Part shown: positions 22,573-34,550 of the stretch, piece after piece
Numbering within the stretch: the first letter of the stretch is position 1
Layout: every line of letters starts with the position of its first letter
Origin: Lutraria lutraria
Taxonomy: Eukaryota; Mollusca; Bivalvia; Venerida; Mactridae
NCBI GenBank assembly: GCA_964023205.1
Contig: OZ026842.1
Span: 35,479,501-35,543,500, forward strand
Direction of reading: 5' to 3'
DNA: 64,000 nucleotides
The notes under the pieces: model-generated
Databases searched by the model: none
What the model saw: only the letters and a program-made list of their open reading frames with translations
Told to the model about the DNA's origin: nothing
Translations under genes and position numbers: made by a program

Positions 22573-24200
22573 TAACATTAAACAAAATGCATGTTGTTTT
22601 CTTACATTATACGTGGGTTAACCACAGATGTAATGAATTCTAAATCAAATGATTAATTGGCTAGTATGTCCTCTAAACATATGATTTATTTTTCAAATTA
22701 GACATATCAAAACACAAACAATCTAGCAAATGCACTGATTAATAGATTTACATAAAAACAATCAAATATTTAAATGAAATATTAGCCAGTTAAGCATTAG
22801 ATTTACCATTCAATAAACTTGTTTGCGATGAAGGAATTTTAATACATTAAGATATACCAGACCCGTGTTTCTGTGACTGAATTAATTAAATTTATGAAAT
22901 CTAATAACTATATAAATCAACACATGTACATACTAGTATAATTTCATCAGAAAAATATTAACAATAAAAACGCTATATTTAAAAAAAAATAAAAACGTGT
23001 TATTACAGAAATAAAATATATTACTTTCTACTGTTGTAAAAAAATATCTAACAATCATGAACACATTATCTAAAGTAACGTTTTAAAATCGTAAAAGCAT
23101 AAAACAATGCCCAATGTAAAGTGCCACATAAGGCCAAGACATAAATGCCAGTTTTCCGCTGGCTTCCCAAAATCTAGGTTCGACAGGACGGCAGAACTTT
23201 TCTTTTTTTTTTCTTTTTTTTCAGTTTGGAGATGTACCTTGTCAAATAGTTATTCATATACTAAATGTATAGTTCATGAAGTATGCAAGAATAATTCAAG
23301 AAAAAAATCAAGTTTTCGTTTGAAGGAATGAATTATAGTTCATATCAAGAAAAATAAAAATATAGGCTATAAAAATCGGCCGACACCGAAAGAAGTCTAG
23401 AATCGGCAAAGAAAATGTATTCTATCGTTTTAGCGGAAAGCATTCAAATAAGCACAATAGTACTACATGTATTATATAGATCCATCCCAAGTTGACGACC
23501 ACTTGAGATTATGGACAACTATGTCAACAAAAGCCACACCTTAGCAAGCGTTTATTGGTGCAATTGATGAAATAAACATCTAACTGTTCCTGTCTATCCT
23601 TGGCAGGCTTCTGTGCACTTGTTTGATAGTGATATTGTTTATAAATAAATAGATGTAAACAGATAGATAGATCCACCACTGCGAACATATGCTTGAAAAC
23701 CGTGGATTCGTATCCCAGAAGGAGGCTGATAGGCGTGGCGTCATGAACGTGACATGAAAACGAGGCACTTGAGATAATTGCATAATGCCCCGATTGAAAT
23801 CTGTATATAACTCGAGTATTCATGATTCGAACGGTCAATTCCATAACAAGTTTGTAAAATTCTTGGAAGAACTACGATATGTACTCTGGGCGCCGTAGGG
23901 GGGTAATTATTGCATGGCATTTTTAAGTCAATGCTTTATACAGCGATAAATTGTTCATACATGGAATACATCAATGATGAGTGGCAACACTAAGTCAGTC
24001 ACAACTCACTGACGTATCGTCCAACCATCATCAAATTGTTGTTTATAAAGTGACTGATAAACATAGACAAATCGTGATTGAAATATCACCGGCATCTTGA
24101 TACCGAATAAGTTAAATTTTACGTTTTCTGTTTAAAGTGCAATCCACTTGATATATTGCATATCCCTGTAGTCGAATAAAACATATCCGAATACCAGTAC
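22573..24200. other. Intergenic DNA downstream of the four-pass membrane gene
   Basis: AT-rich with homopolymer tracts (a T-rich run at about 23201-23220). Overlapping minus-strand open frames at 23524-23844 lack splice sites and domain features. No repeat recognised. Confidence 0.35.
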
Positions 24201-24202
24201 AC

Positions 24203-27200
24203 TTAATAATCATACACCAGTTTCTTTTCTATGGGAATGACTACATCTTGAGCATCATGTAGCACCATCGAGAGTTTCTCTTTCATGTTATTGTCAATCT
24301 CTTCATGATCTTTAATGTTTTCTTCCATGAACTTTTGGTTTATCAGGATGGCAAGGTGAATCAAAATACATCCAAAAACAAATGCGAGAATTCCTGTGGA
24401 ACCAGTCACCATTTGTAACAAAAAGGATGTTTTTAGTACCCCTTGACCTACACAGAGGTCATAAGCCATGGACAGCAAGAACTTTTCGCTGGACACTATG
24501 GTAATTGAGATCCATGTTGCCACAGCTGAAAATATCAAGATAAAAATCTTAAAATCAATATCAACTGAAACCATATTGTTTTATTGGAATGAAAACTGAT
24601 AAAAAACACAAATGTATTATACAGAAAATAAAGGTCACGAGGGACAACGAAAAAAACATGATAATACAGTAAAACCTCGATTATCCGAAATCGGATTATC
24701 CGAAAACCTGGTGTTTATCCGAAATGAATTATCGGTCCCTATTTCTCCGTATATATATAAGAATGCAAAATAAAGTCGATTATCAGAATCGTGTAATCCA
24801 AAACCATGGGTTATCCGAAATAGTATTTCGGTCCCGTCGATTTCGGATAATCGAGATTATACTGTAATACAAATGTAAATAATTATAAAAAAAACTATAT
24901 TGTTAGTTAGTGCGATTAACCATATATTGGGTCATCTTATATTAGTGGTCAAACGAACGACAAATTTAATAGAATTAATTTGGTGTAATTTTTGTCAAGT
25001 CTGTAATTATTTCCTGAAAATAATTGGACCGATTGGATTTTTTTCAAAACCGGTGCCATTAACGTGGGACTGGTCTAATGATCCGCAAAACGTAATCCAT
25101 TTCATTCAGTTTTGCTTCTGTGTCGTGGAAATGAAGAGTCAATAGATATGAACGAAGCTTCTTTAATTCTTTAAACAGTGAAGCATTGATACCAAGACCA
25201 CATTTCTAAAGGACTAACAGAAAATGACTCCTTTCTTAAAAGTGGTTTTAATTTTAAGTTGAACTATTTAGGAATTTTTGAAAACTGGTTCAAAATTAAG
25301 TGTTTGTTATAATCGAGTAGTCTTAGAACTGACGTGGTCGGTAAGCGAGGATTTATTGTAGATAAAGAAAGCATCGTATTAAAAATACACTCCATATACA
25401 GTCAACCCTGTGAACAAAGGCCACCCTCGAGTAAGGCAAAATGTGAACTTTATGTAAATGTGACTTTTATTCGGAGGTCATTTTGTTCTTAATAATCACT
25501 GACAGTTTTTACAAGTATGGACTTTATATACAGGGTAGCCTTTATTCGGAGGTGGCTGCTATCACAGGTTTGGCTGTAATAAAATTATGTATACTTTGTA
25601 TGAGTTAATTATAAAGATCATTAATATTCTGGATGACAACATAAGACAGCGGACAGGTGACCAGTAAACGGATGAAAACTTCAGCCCATCCCACTATTAA
25701 CAATTAAAAGCCCTTGATGAAAAGTGATTTAATGGTATGAACCAAATGTTATATCTTCATCTAGATAGATACACATTTTTTGGTAGGTTTCACGGCTGTT
25801 GTATAATGTGTTTCAGTTTTGTACCGGAGGACATTGAATTAACCAGTGTTCCTTGAGTCCAAATTTTGCTCATCGCAAATAACGACCGACTTGAAACGTT
25901 CGAATCATTAAAGCTATAGCGGCGGAAGACGAAAGACTAGTAACAAATGCTTTTAACCAAATCGTTATAGACAACATGTCTCTCGCCCAATGCTCGAACC
26001 AACGATTAGAATATTGAGCAAAGTTGACGGGTCCATAAAATAGATTGAGCAAGAGAAAATGGATCCACGATCTTTTTATTCCAATACCATAAACAAGTAG
26101 TCTAGGAAATTACCAAGTAAGCTCGCTTAGCAAGGTCGACATTTTACTCAATGTACAAAAAGTTGTCCGCCTAAAACAACACATTATTTAAAACAAGTTT
26201 GCGGTCTTACAGACGAAGTTAATAATTACATGTATGCAAGCTTGTCACGTTATGATATTTCAGTTTGGTGATTATAGTGACTTGGCGGTATCCTTACGGC
26301 ATCGCAATGTAGGCATAATGTATCTACCTCATCTCTCTGTATATATAGTTTTATTTTGTAAAGTAAAGTATATACTTACCAGCAACAATCATGACAGATG
26401 ATAGACCATAATAAATGAGACGTGACGGTCTGTTAGAAGCAGTAAAAGTAAATGCAACTCCTAAACACAGGAACGTAATGGTTACTATGGTTGACAAGCA
26501 TTTTGGAAATATAGTTTCTACAAGCATTCCTGAAAGAACAAAAGTATAAGTTTAATTAGTGAATTTACATTGAACCAGAAATCATTGTCAATACATTGCA
26601 TTGCTCCAAAAGTCTTCTTCAGTTAATGTAATCATCTACCTAGGATGAGACAGCTCTAGTTTGACTCAAACCTCTTGCTACAGCAGACATTTCTTTCAGC
26701 AGTCGGCAATAGATCTAAAACATGATTTATAAGATAAAAACGTGTCCTATTTACGAACAAGGAGTAGCAACGCATTCAATTTTTTAAAACAGTTGTCTAA
26801 GCTTTGATATATCTATGAAACGGATACCAGGATCTGAAGTAATGATTTAAACCCACTCCGAACATACATTTCCATATTGCACAAGAAAACCGGTGAAGGG
26901 AAGAAGTATGCTCTATATGCACAGGTGACATTTATTTAGTTTTCTTTCAGATAACATGGCTATAAATGTGATTTGAAATGACTTCCGTTAACTCCGGTTT
27001 TGCTTTGAGCAATCAAAAGTTTTCATTGAAGGTTTAACCAAGCATTTAATGTCAACACAAAGTTAAAACCTACAAAAATGAATTATTACATAGACAGAAG
27101 GCCTAAGGCACAAAAGTAACGTATGTACACATTTACCAAAATACGTAATGAAAAAAATGTATTCAAAAACAACTCTAAAATGCAATTCAAGTTCTCTTAT

Positions 27201-30200
27201 ACAGGGCAATACCTTGAATTCATTGTATCTAAAAGCATTTAAAAACAATTTCAAAGAAAAGATTTCAATCTAGCGAACAATCGAGTTTTCCGTTTCAACT
27301 ACCAAACCGTTTTGAAACTTACAATGTATTCGCAAAAAAAAATAAAATGCATTTGTGGTTGTGCAAACCACACAATAGGTAAAATACAATTAAACACAAC
27401 AACGAAAATGTTTGTGATTTTTGGTTATTTCGATTCGCATCGCTTCCCAGTCGTTTAATTATTTTGCCACAGTCCTTCATTGTCCTGTTTTTACTTTCTT
27501 AAGTTTTGCAAATTGATAAGTCGATAAAGAACATTGTAAGGCGATACTGGTTTGGTTTTTCTAGTGAGATAATGATAATAAATGTAGTGTCACACGGGTT
27601 TGTTACGAAATGTGGTGTTGCCACCGATTCGAGATCATAATCATTCATGTTGCTCGAAATATGTATTTGTTATTGAATTACAGTTGTTTTAATTCCAACA
27701 GTTCAATCAGTTGCTTTTTCTGCCACTTTGCCCGCTTTTTTAGAGCAACGTTTTTGATTTTGTGTCTAGAAACCGCAGCGACTGCATCCGTTCTAACCCA
27801 GTCCCACTGTGGTTCGAACCTTTGATCTCCCGCCCCGAAGGTAGAGACACGAACCAAGTGCTCGGTTATGGTTACAGTGGTGATGTTGATGTTGTTTCGT
27901 TGCTGTTTTTAAAGATGATGTTAACATTGTTCTTTTCATACGTCATACGTATCACTATCGTTATTCAATAAAATTTTGTAATGAAGCAATATTTTGAACA
28001 TACATTTTATTGTCATTATTTTAGGAATGATGTACCTGTTGATTACAGATTTTTGTCGTGTTTAGCGATCAGTTAATATAACAAATTCTCCTGTCTCACC
28101 AGAACGTGTTCAATGGCATTTCGCGAGTAACTGTCAACATGACCTTGTGGTCAAAGATGGGCGTACTTAAATACATTTGTTTTTTCCCGACCAACTGTTA
28201 CCAGAAGCGTTTGTACAAGTATGGATAAAATGTTACCGCTTTGTTGTAAGAATGAATCCAACGTCTACCAGATTATTTGGCAACAGCTGTATGTTTATGT
28301 TTTGTATCGTTTATTGCTTTATTTGTTATAAATGTTTTCTGTGATGTTGTTAAGATATATGTCCTTTCATGCTGTACTGTATCAAGTGTTTAATCAGTAT
28401 AACTTATTTAGATGTCTATCATGCAAAACGTATTAACGAGCATGTTGTCTTATTTTATGCAAATGTCCGTCATTGGTTGTATATATAGAAATATACATTC
28501 AAAACTATCTACGCATATTAAGTATGTTTAAAGGGTTTGTTTGTTAGATCGAATTTTACGCCCCTTTTCAACAGTCAGTCAAATGAGGTGGATACTTCAC
28601 TTAATCATCATTCTTGTGAAGACCCAGTACTAGACTTCCATCCTCCAGAAGCAACTGCCTACTAAAAATTCGAACATAGAAAAACATGGTCGGTAGCTGG
28701 GCTCGAACCCAAAGAAGCGTAGGTCTGGCAGACAAATTAAGTCTTAAAACATCAGCTAAAACATTAGAGTCAAAAGTCAAATTTCCAATAACAGACTCGG
28801 ATCAATTTTACTAAATTATACCATGTCAAGAGATACTTACTTGGTTCAAAATGTGAGGCATTGTTATTAGACCATCTTTATACCTTCTTTTAATACCTTA
28901 TTCTGAATTGCATACAACAAAACAGAGCAATTAAGGTGATTTTGAGCAAAAACGTAAGTATTTTTATGAAACTGGGGGCAGGGGCGTATACCTTAGCTCA
29001 GATGGCAGAATGATATTAAACATTGAAATCTTGCTTTCTCATATTAGCAAATAAAAAGTCTTACGCCTATTAATTGTTTTCGGATCTTTCGTCATCAGTT
29101 AAATGTAACTGTCTGAAATGATCGCCATTATCAAGTGTTTACGCTTCAAAACGTATCTTAGTTAAGGCGTATATTTAAAACAAGCCCCAGAGCTATGCAC
29201 GTAAAGAGGTATCAGTTGAGCTCATATTTTGACTAACATTAGTTTGTTGACGGTCGCTTTTATTGTTTGTGCGTCGTTAATACCTCCTCCTTAAATAATA
29301 ACTATGTGACTGAATGGTTTGCACAAAATTATTGGGTTACCGATGTGAAACAGAAATTCTGATTTTCTTTTTTTTAACCCTTTTTGTCATTGTCTTGTAT
29401 TTATGTGTGTGTACGTGTGTTTTAACGATGTATATTTGTTGTGCTCTTCGGTTAATGAATGATGCGTCGCCGTGCGCTGAGCTGTACATCGTTCCTTTCC
29501 AATGTGTTATTGTCCGTTCATAACAGATTACTGCTTTAAGATTATTGACAAGCGCAACTATTTTCTCAGTGTACATGTTTTGTTATAAGCAATACTATCG
29601 ACGCTTGAAATAGTGTTTGTTGAAAATATTTTATTTTCTTGAGCATTTTAATATCGACAGTGAATTCCCCGAAGCAATGATAATAAATCGGTCTTTATTT
29701 CCGGGTTCATATCTGTGGATCGTTCACTTGTCAATTAAAATGACAGATGCATTACTCTCACCATCAACAAACGCAGTATTTAAAAAGAAAATAAGAAAAA
29801 AAACATTGCATTTATCACTGTCTGCTTTATCCAATTTCCTTAGGGGTTTTAAACAACGTATCAGACTTTCAGGGACACACATGTAACTCTTAATTGTCAT
29901 AAGACAACAACGATAATGAGAACTTCAAAATTTATTGTCATCAGTACCGTCCATACTCGTTATCTCGAAGTTCGGGAGACTTCCTAAAATAGTTCGATAT
30001 AAACGTACTTTGATATGAGAATATTTGCTCATTGTAAACAATAGTTTGTATATGCGTTATAAATATGAAAACACTAAATAACTTTTTTTTCAACTTAATT
30101 ATTGTAATAAAAAATGTACTATACCACTTGACTAAACTATCTTAAGCTATATACCGCAACACTGAAACACCGCATTTAAACTGAAGTATTTTTCAAATGC

Positions 30201-33200
30201 ATGTAGTATCTTACGGAAGAAAATAATTTTTTTTTAGATTTGTCAGTGTTTTTATACACACACCATAGTTTTTATACGACGCAGATCCTGACTTTGTGAA
30301 CCACTCGGTCGAAACTATTACATCGTTACGCTTGAAAAATCCACAATATTTTTACGTTCTGTTAATCAAGAAGACAAAAACTGATCTGTGATATGAGATA
30401 GAGTTGAAATACACACATATATTAAGTGGTCTGGCGTGTACGTCGGTCTGTCTGTGCATGGTTGAAAAAAAATATACCATTTGAACTTGCGTTAATCAAT
30501 TTTGAAGTGAGAAGGCTTCACAGGTCTTCCGTACTTCACTTTATAATTGTTTGGGCTCAGTGTTAAAACCCAATTTGTGTTAAACATGCAAATATTGATA
30601 CTGTCCCAAAATAAACATTTTTGTTTTATTTCATAAACATTCATTACCTCGGATAACACTTTTCAGATTTGAAAATCACATAACATCTTGTTCTTTGTTT
30701 TTCGACAATAATGGAACAATAGAATCTCATTGTTTAAGAGTTTCTTTGTCGTGTTGCGAGATGTAAAAGGTAAAATACTGAATTATATATCATTTACAAC
30801 GTTTTAAGCTTACATGACCATTATGGGGAACCACATGACTCTAAATTATTAAATATGAAGGGGCAAATGCTCGATTCGACCCCTAAATCAAGGTATTTCA
30901 GATTGATTAGATAATTCAAATTGATTAGAAACAGATTGTCGCTATAAATAGGTTGTATATACCAACAGGCTTGATTGTGTTTTAGTTAATAAATACTAAA
31001 TCCATGCAGGTTTGAATTTAGTTACGAGCCTAAGTTAAAAGATAATGTTTCAAATGGGCGGTCGTAAAACACCTCATTAAGGGTCATCTGCGAATATAGA
31101 CCACAATGTTAACACAAAAAGACTATATAACTCAAATTTACTCATCATTGAAGGGCAATAGACAATTAAACTCTCTAAATAAATGGCACCTGCGCATAAA
31201 GGTCACGTTTCCTTTCGTGGCTCGCGTCTATTCGTTTAAATATAAACTCCCGTTATTCATTTGAACGCCAGCGTATTGTTTGATTTAATGAAAGGTTTCG
31301 TAGATATTGTGTGTGGATTATTATTTGTTCAGGTTCAAAGCAAGGGAAATGGTCCCTAAGTTGGGCCCTAAAGAAACCCAAATAATATCAAAGAGGTTAT
31401 TTGCTTAATCCTGCATTGGAAACGAAGTATGTTAGAAAAATACACAAAGCCTAGGCATCTATTTGAACAAATAAATCGTAAAACGCGATCATGCAATAAG
31501 ACAAATATTTACTGACACTGTTTTCAGAAAAAAGGTATAAAATTGAACATTGAAGAGAAACACAGACTGATTTATAATGATACAAATTTCAAAACAAAAG
31601 CCTCATTTAGATAGTTTCAAACTGGAATGGTGCGAGTCTTGTAGCTGGTAATGTTTCTTAATATTTTCTTGTTGTTGTTGATAATGATGATTATGTTGTT
31701 GTTCATGCAGATGTTGTTGTTGATAATGATTTTATTGTTAATAAATATTTTGTTGATGCTGATGTAATCGATATTGTGTTGTGGGTTAAATTTTGAAGTT
31801 GTGGGTGTTGATATTGCTGCTGATGTTGTTGTTTCTGCTGATGTTGTTGTTGTTGATTATGTGTTTGTTGATGTTGTTGATGTTGTTGATGATGTGGATG
31901 TTGATGTGGATGACGATGTGGATGATGATGATGATGTTATTGTTATAAGCAACAGCTAACATATATGAATAGCGCAGTATATATAGATAAATACCAGTAA
32001 ATACCGCGATCTTGTTTTAAATAATTTACTTCAGTCATATACTATTACTTATACCGCAAGACGCATACATTGTACAAATATGATAATCATAAATGAAGTG
32101 TTTTGACAAAAGAAACGAAAATGTTTTTTATAAATTGATATAAAGATATCGACGGATAAAAAAGAAGGTATATGAAAGAATGCACAAGTGGATGAGTCTG
32201 TGCGCGTCTTGTGTATGAAGTGATATTGTCAATACGCCAATAATACAGGCTTTAAGCAGCTTTAAGCATAAGTCATGACAGTGTTTGTGAAGAAAAGTCA
32301 CTAATTTAGTTTGTTTGTTTGAGTTTTACGCCCCCTATTAACAGCCAGAATAATATGAGGCGGCCAGTTCACTTAACCATCATTCCTGGGAAGAACCATG
32401 CAGTACTAAACTTCCATCCTCCGTAAGCAACTGTCTACTTTGTCACATAAAAAGACATGGTCGGTAGCTAGGCTAGAACCCAAGACCCTCTATCAGTGAT
32501 AGGTTACAGTGATATGAAGTTAGCGACCTTAACCAATCGACCACGGAGGCGGGGTCCACTAGTTGAACCTCGGTATTAAGTCAGGAGGCCGGTCAGCTAT
32601 ACGATGGCAAACAACAAGAACAGTCAAACCTGTGGACAAAGGTCACCTTAAGGAGATATGGAATATGGCTTTTATGCACAATTAGTCTTTATTCAATGGT
32701 ATATATTATCAGTGATATACATAAATTGAAGAGTTGGTCGTTTTTCGTGCGATGGACTTCAGTACAGGTGGTCGATAAGTCAAATAATTATGATACATGT
32801 AGTATAGTTTATGCATGGACTAAGTATGCTTTTGTAATATAGCTAGGTCAAATACAATAGTATAGCTAATGCGAGGCCTTAGGTCACGCAAAACATTTTA
32901 CAGCAGTCGATCATGTTACTGGCATTTCAAATCGGTCGTATATTAAATAGTTAGACATATACAATGTACAAGAAACATATTTAAAGTTGCACATCAATCG
33001 GGAGTAAACATCGGTGCATATTCTTTTCAGTTACACAAATTCAGGCATCGCCCGAGGGCTAATGACATATCGTCATTTTAAGCAGTGTCTACAATAACCA
33101 TAATGCATAGCGTACATATTTAACATAGTGGTATAGATACAATGTTCACAAGAAGGGGTCTAGACTTTAGATTTTCTTCTAAGTTCAAATTTTAAAAAAA

Positions 33201-34550
33201 TGTATTTATATGATCATGTGACCAATGATAGACATATGTTTTTAAAATCATTTAAGTTGTCATTTAAATAATTACATAAAAACGTGTTTACGTCCTGTAC
33301 GAATAAAAATGCATTGCATTATTTGTGAAGAAGAGAATTAATGCGCTGAACTTACGTTCTGGATATGGTGAAACTCTATGCTTCATTTTCGTATGTACAT
33401 GATATCATTGATGAGTAATACAAATATTAGAATTATCATTTACTATCTTAAGGTGCTTGTGTGTGTCATTTTACACTATAAAATACGTTCGTCATGTTAT
33501 GTATAGATGCAGCCAAACATGTGTTACCTCTGAATAAAGGTCACCTTGTGACCAAAGGTCATTCTTCTAAAACAGTCATCATTATTTAGAACAAAATGAC
33601 CTACGAATAAAGACCATCTGTCAATAAAGGTCATATTTTGTCTTTCCCAAGAGTGGCCTTTGTTTAAAGGTTTGCTTGTATACATAAAATGTATTTTAAG
33701 AAAGCGACATTCTATGAACATAATGGTATATATTCGATAGTATAGATTTTAATAGACACAAAATATTCAATATTAACCAATGCATTAAATCTATGTAACA
33801 ATAGGCCAATCCATTTTAAATCATTGCCTCTTAATGGATTTTTAAAAAAAATATAAACATATTCTATTCCTCAATGATCACAAAAACAGGGTAAACACTG
33901 TTGATTTAAGTTTACAATCTGTGTGTACAAACGTCTCCACTACGAAAGTTTTAAGTTACATGTAAACTGAATATTCGCATAATTTAGTCAATGTATGTTA
34001 GTAAAACGATGAACAACTTTTCGTATGAGTAAGCCCGTTCATGCAGTGTATCTTAATAGAAATAGTGGCGGTATGTAGATGACAAAATTACGCCAATTCA
34101 TTTGAGATGAGATTAATTAAGTCTTATTCAAGTCCCCGTAAGTAAGGCAAAAAAATGACGCATTCACTTACCATTTGGTTCTTTTTCGATAAAATCATCT
34201 CTTTGGATGAGTAAAAATGGCACGAACTTTCTATACACAGTGTCTTCATTGCTTAAACGAACATTAATGAACCACAGACTGGCGCTGAGCATTAACTCTG
34301 ACTTTCCATGGTGCCAATATCTTCTAACACGTGGTTCTATGTATCTGTCTGCAGTAGGACACGTGCTAACGTTTGTCACGTGTTCTTGCAGCACGTACCA
34401 CGCTGGAACGGATGTCCCAATCGTAAAAAGCACCATAAACACCAAAGTTAACACCAGTAATAGATGAAACACATATCTGTCCGGATTAAAATGTCCGATA
34501 TAATTCCTAATACTGCTTTCACGTGGTCCGGTTCTTCTTATGTCTACCAT
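24203..34550 (-). CDS. Claudin/PMP22-like four-pass membrane protein, three exons
   Basis: Assembled from splice phase. Exon 1 is 34550-34172 (ATG, donor GTAAGTGA, phase 1). Exon 2 is 26529-26380 (acceptor CTTTCAG, donor GTAAGTAT, phase 1). Exon 3 is 24525-24203 (acceptor GATATTTTCAG, stop TAA). The product is 283 residues. Hydrophobic segments: about 26-48, 137-157, 164-187 and 214-238, with short cytosolic ends, a sequon at Asn60 and a loop of about 90 residues between the first two. Trp51 and SLW (91-93) in that loop are reminiscent of the W...GLW pattern of claudin/PMP22 first loops, but the cysteine pair is not obvious, so the family is an inference from topology. An alternative acceptor 39 bp further 5' for exon 3 (TATGGTTTCAG) is also in phase and would add 13 residues to the third membrane segment; the one chosen has the better pyrimidine tract. 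The C-terminal tail is acidic and polar. The exact family is not recognised. Confidence 0.7.
24665..24866. mobile_element. Pogo/Tigger-like MITE
   Basis: TA-flanked element of about 200 bp with termini CAGTAAAACCTCGATTATCC at the left and GGATAATCGAGATTATACTG at the right. Internal TTATCCGAAAT repeats also occur. The terminal sequence is the classic pogo/Tigger type; the element has no transposase frame, so it would depend on a helper. It lies upstream of exon 3 in the last intron of the membrane gene. Confidence 0.85.
25397..25578. mobile_element. MITE with CAGTCAAACCTGTG ends, copy 1
   Basis: TA-flanked, left CAGTCAACCCTGTGAACAAA and right CACAGGTTTGGCTG, 182 bp, with repeated GGCCACC/GGTCATT and AATAAAGG-type internal blocks. 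Non-coding. Full or near-full relatives lie at 33509-33680, 36015-36195 and 62371-62726. Confidence 0.8.
25870..26101 (-). CDS. Terminal exon of an unrecognised membrane protein, inside another gene's intron
   Basis: Opens at an acceptor (ATTTCCTAG) at 26102-26110 with an in-frame stop just before it, and runs 76 codons to TGA. The product contains YGIGIKRSWIHFLLLNLF and a second hydrophobic stretch ITIWLKAFVTSLSSSAAIAL, ending in TFQVGRYLR. The composition looks protein-coding, with two probable membrane helices and basic flanks. Its entry phase is 2, so it cannot follow the neighbouring exon at 26529-26380 (which leaves phase 1). It therefore belongs to a different transcript or is a relic. 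No partner exon with phase 2 was found. The family is not recognised. Confidence 0.4.
27765..27860 (-). mobile_element. tRNA-headed SINE fragment
   Basis: On the minus strand ACCGAGCACTTGGTTCGTG is followed by AAAGGTTCGAACCACAG, a B-box-like site. No complementary acceptor stem was found. A plus-strand open frame across it is not considered coding. Confidence 0.4.
28535..28712 (-). mobile_element. SINE family B, reverse copy, head truncated
   Basis: On the plus strand it opens GTTTGTTTGTT then TTTTACGCCCCTTTTCAACA and reaches CATGGTCGGTAGCTGGGCTC GAACCC. It matches the tail and body of 45909-46155 in reverse, then loses the tRNA head near 28712. Confidence 0.75.
31670..31945 (+). repeat. (GTT)n/(GAT)n microsatellite tract
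   Basis: Mixed GTTGTTGAT and GATGATGATG units. They generate a Val/Asp-rich 61-residue frame that is not a gene. Confidence 0.8.
32309..32551 (-). mobile_element. SINE family B, reverse copy, complete
   Basis: Runs from a GTTTGTTTGTTT tail complement through GAGTTTTACGCCCCC and CATCCTCCGTAAGCAACTG to a long-variable-arm tRNA-like head (GACCCTCTATCAGTGATAGG ... CCACGGAGGC). All blocks are shared with 45909-46155. Confidence 0.85.
32631..32700 (+). mobile_element. MITE CAGTCAAACCTGTG family, 5' fragment
   Basis: CAGTCAAACCTGTGGACAAA then GGTCACCTTAAGGAGATATGG as in the full copies; the opposite terminal repeat is not found. Confidence 0.55.
33509..33680. mobile_element. MITE CAGTCAAACCTGTG family, copy 2
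   Basis: Ends CAGCCAAACATGTGTTACC and AAAGGTTTGCTTGTA are decayed. The interior repeats AATAAAGGTCA-type blocks in both orientations and is very like 36015-36195. Confidence 0.75.

Larger units (their letters stand above)
26530..34171. other. First intron of the four-pass membrane gene (7.6 kb)
   Basis: Contains SINEs at 27765-27860, 28535-28712 and 32309-32551, MITE copies at 32631-32700 and 33509-33680, and a GTT/GAT microsatellite at 31670-31945. No further coding exon was recognised. Many short open frames occur but none has a domain signature. Confidence 0.5.

Noticed and set aside
23524..23844. Two overlapping minus-strand open frames
   Set aside because: No splice sites, domains or partner exons; both frames open in one place is expected by chance in such DNA.
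31774..31959. Val/Asp-rich 61-codon open frame
   Set aside because: Translation of a GTT/GAT microsatellite.
34207..34467. 86-codon plus-strand open frame
   Set aside because: Antisense of exon 1 of the four-pass membrane gene, which has the better splice and topology evidence.
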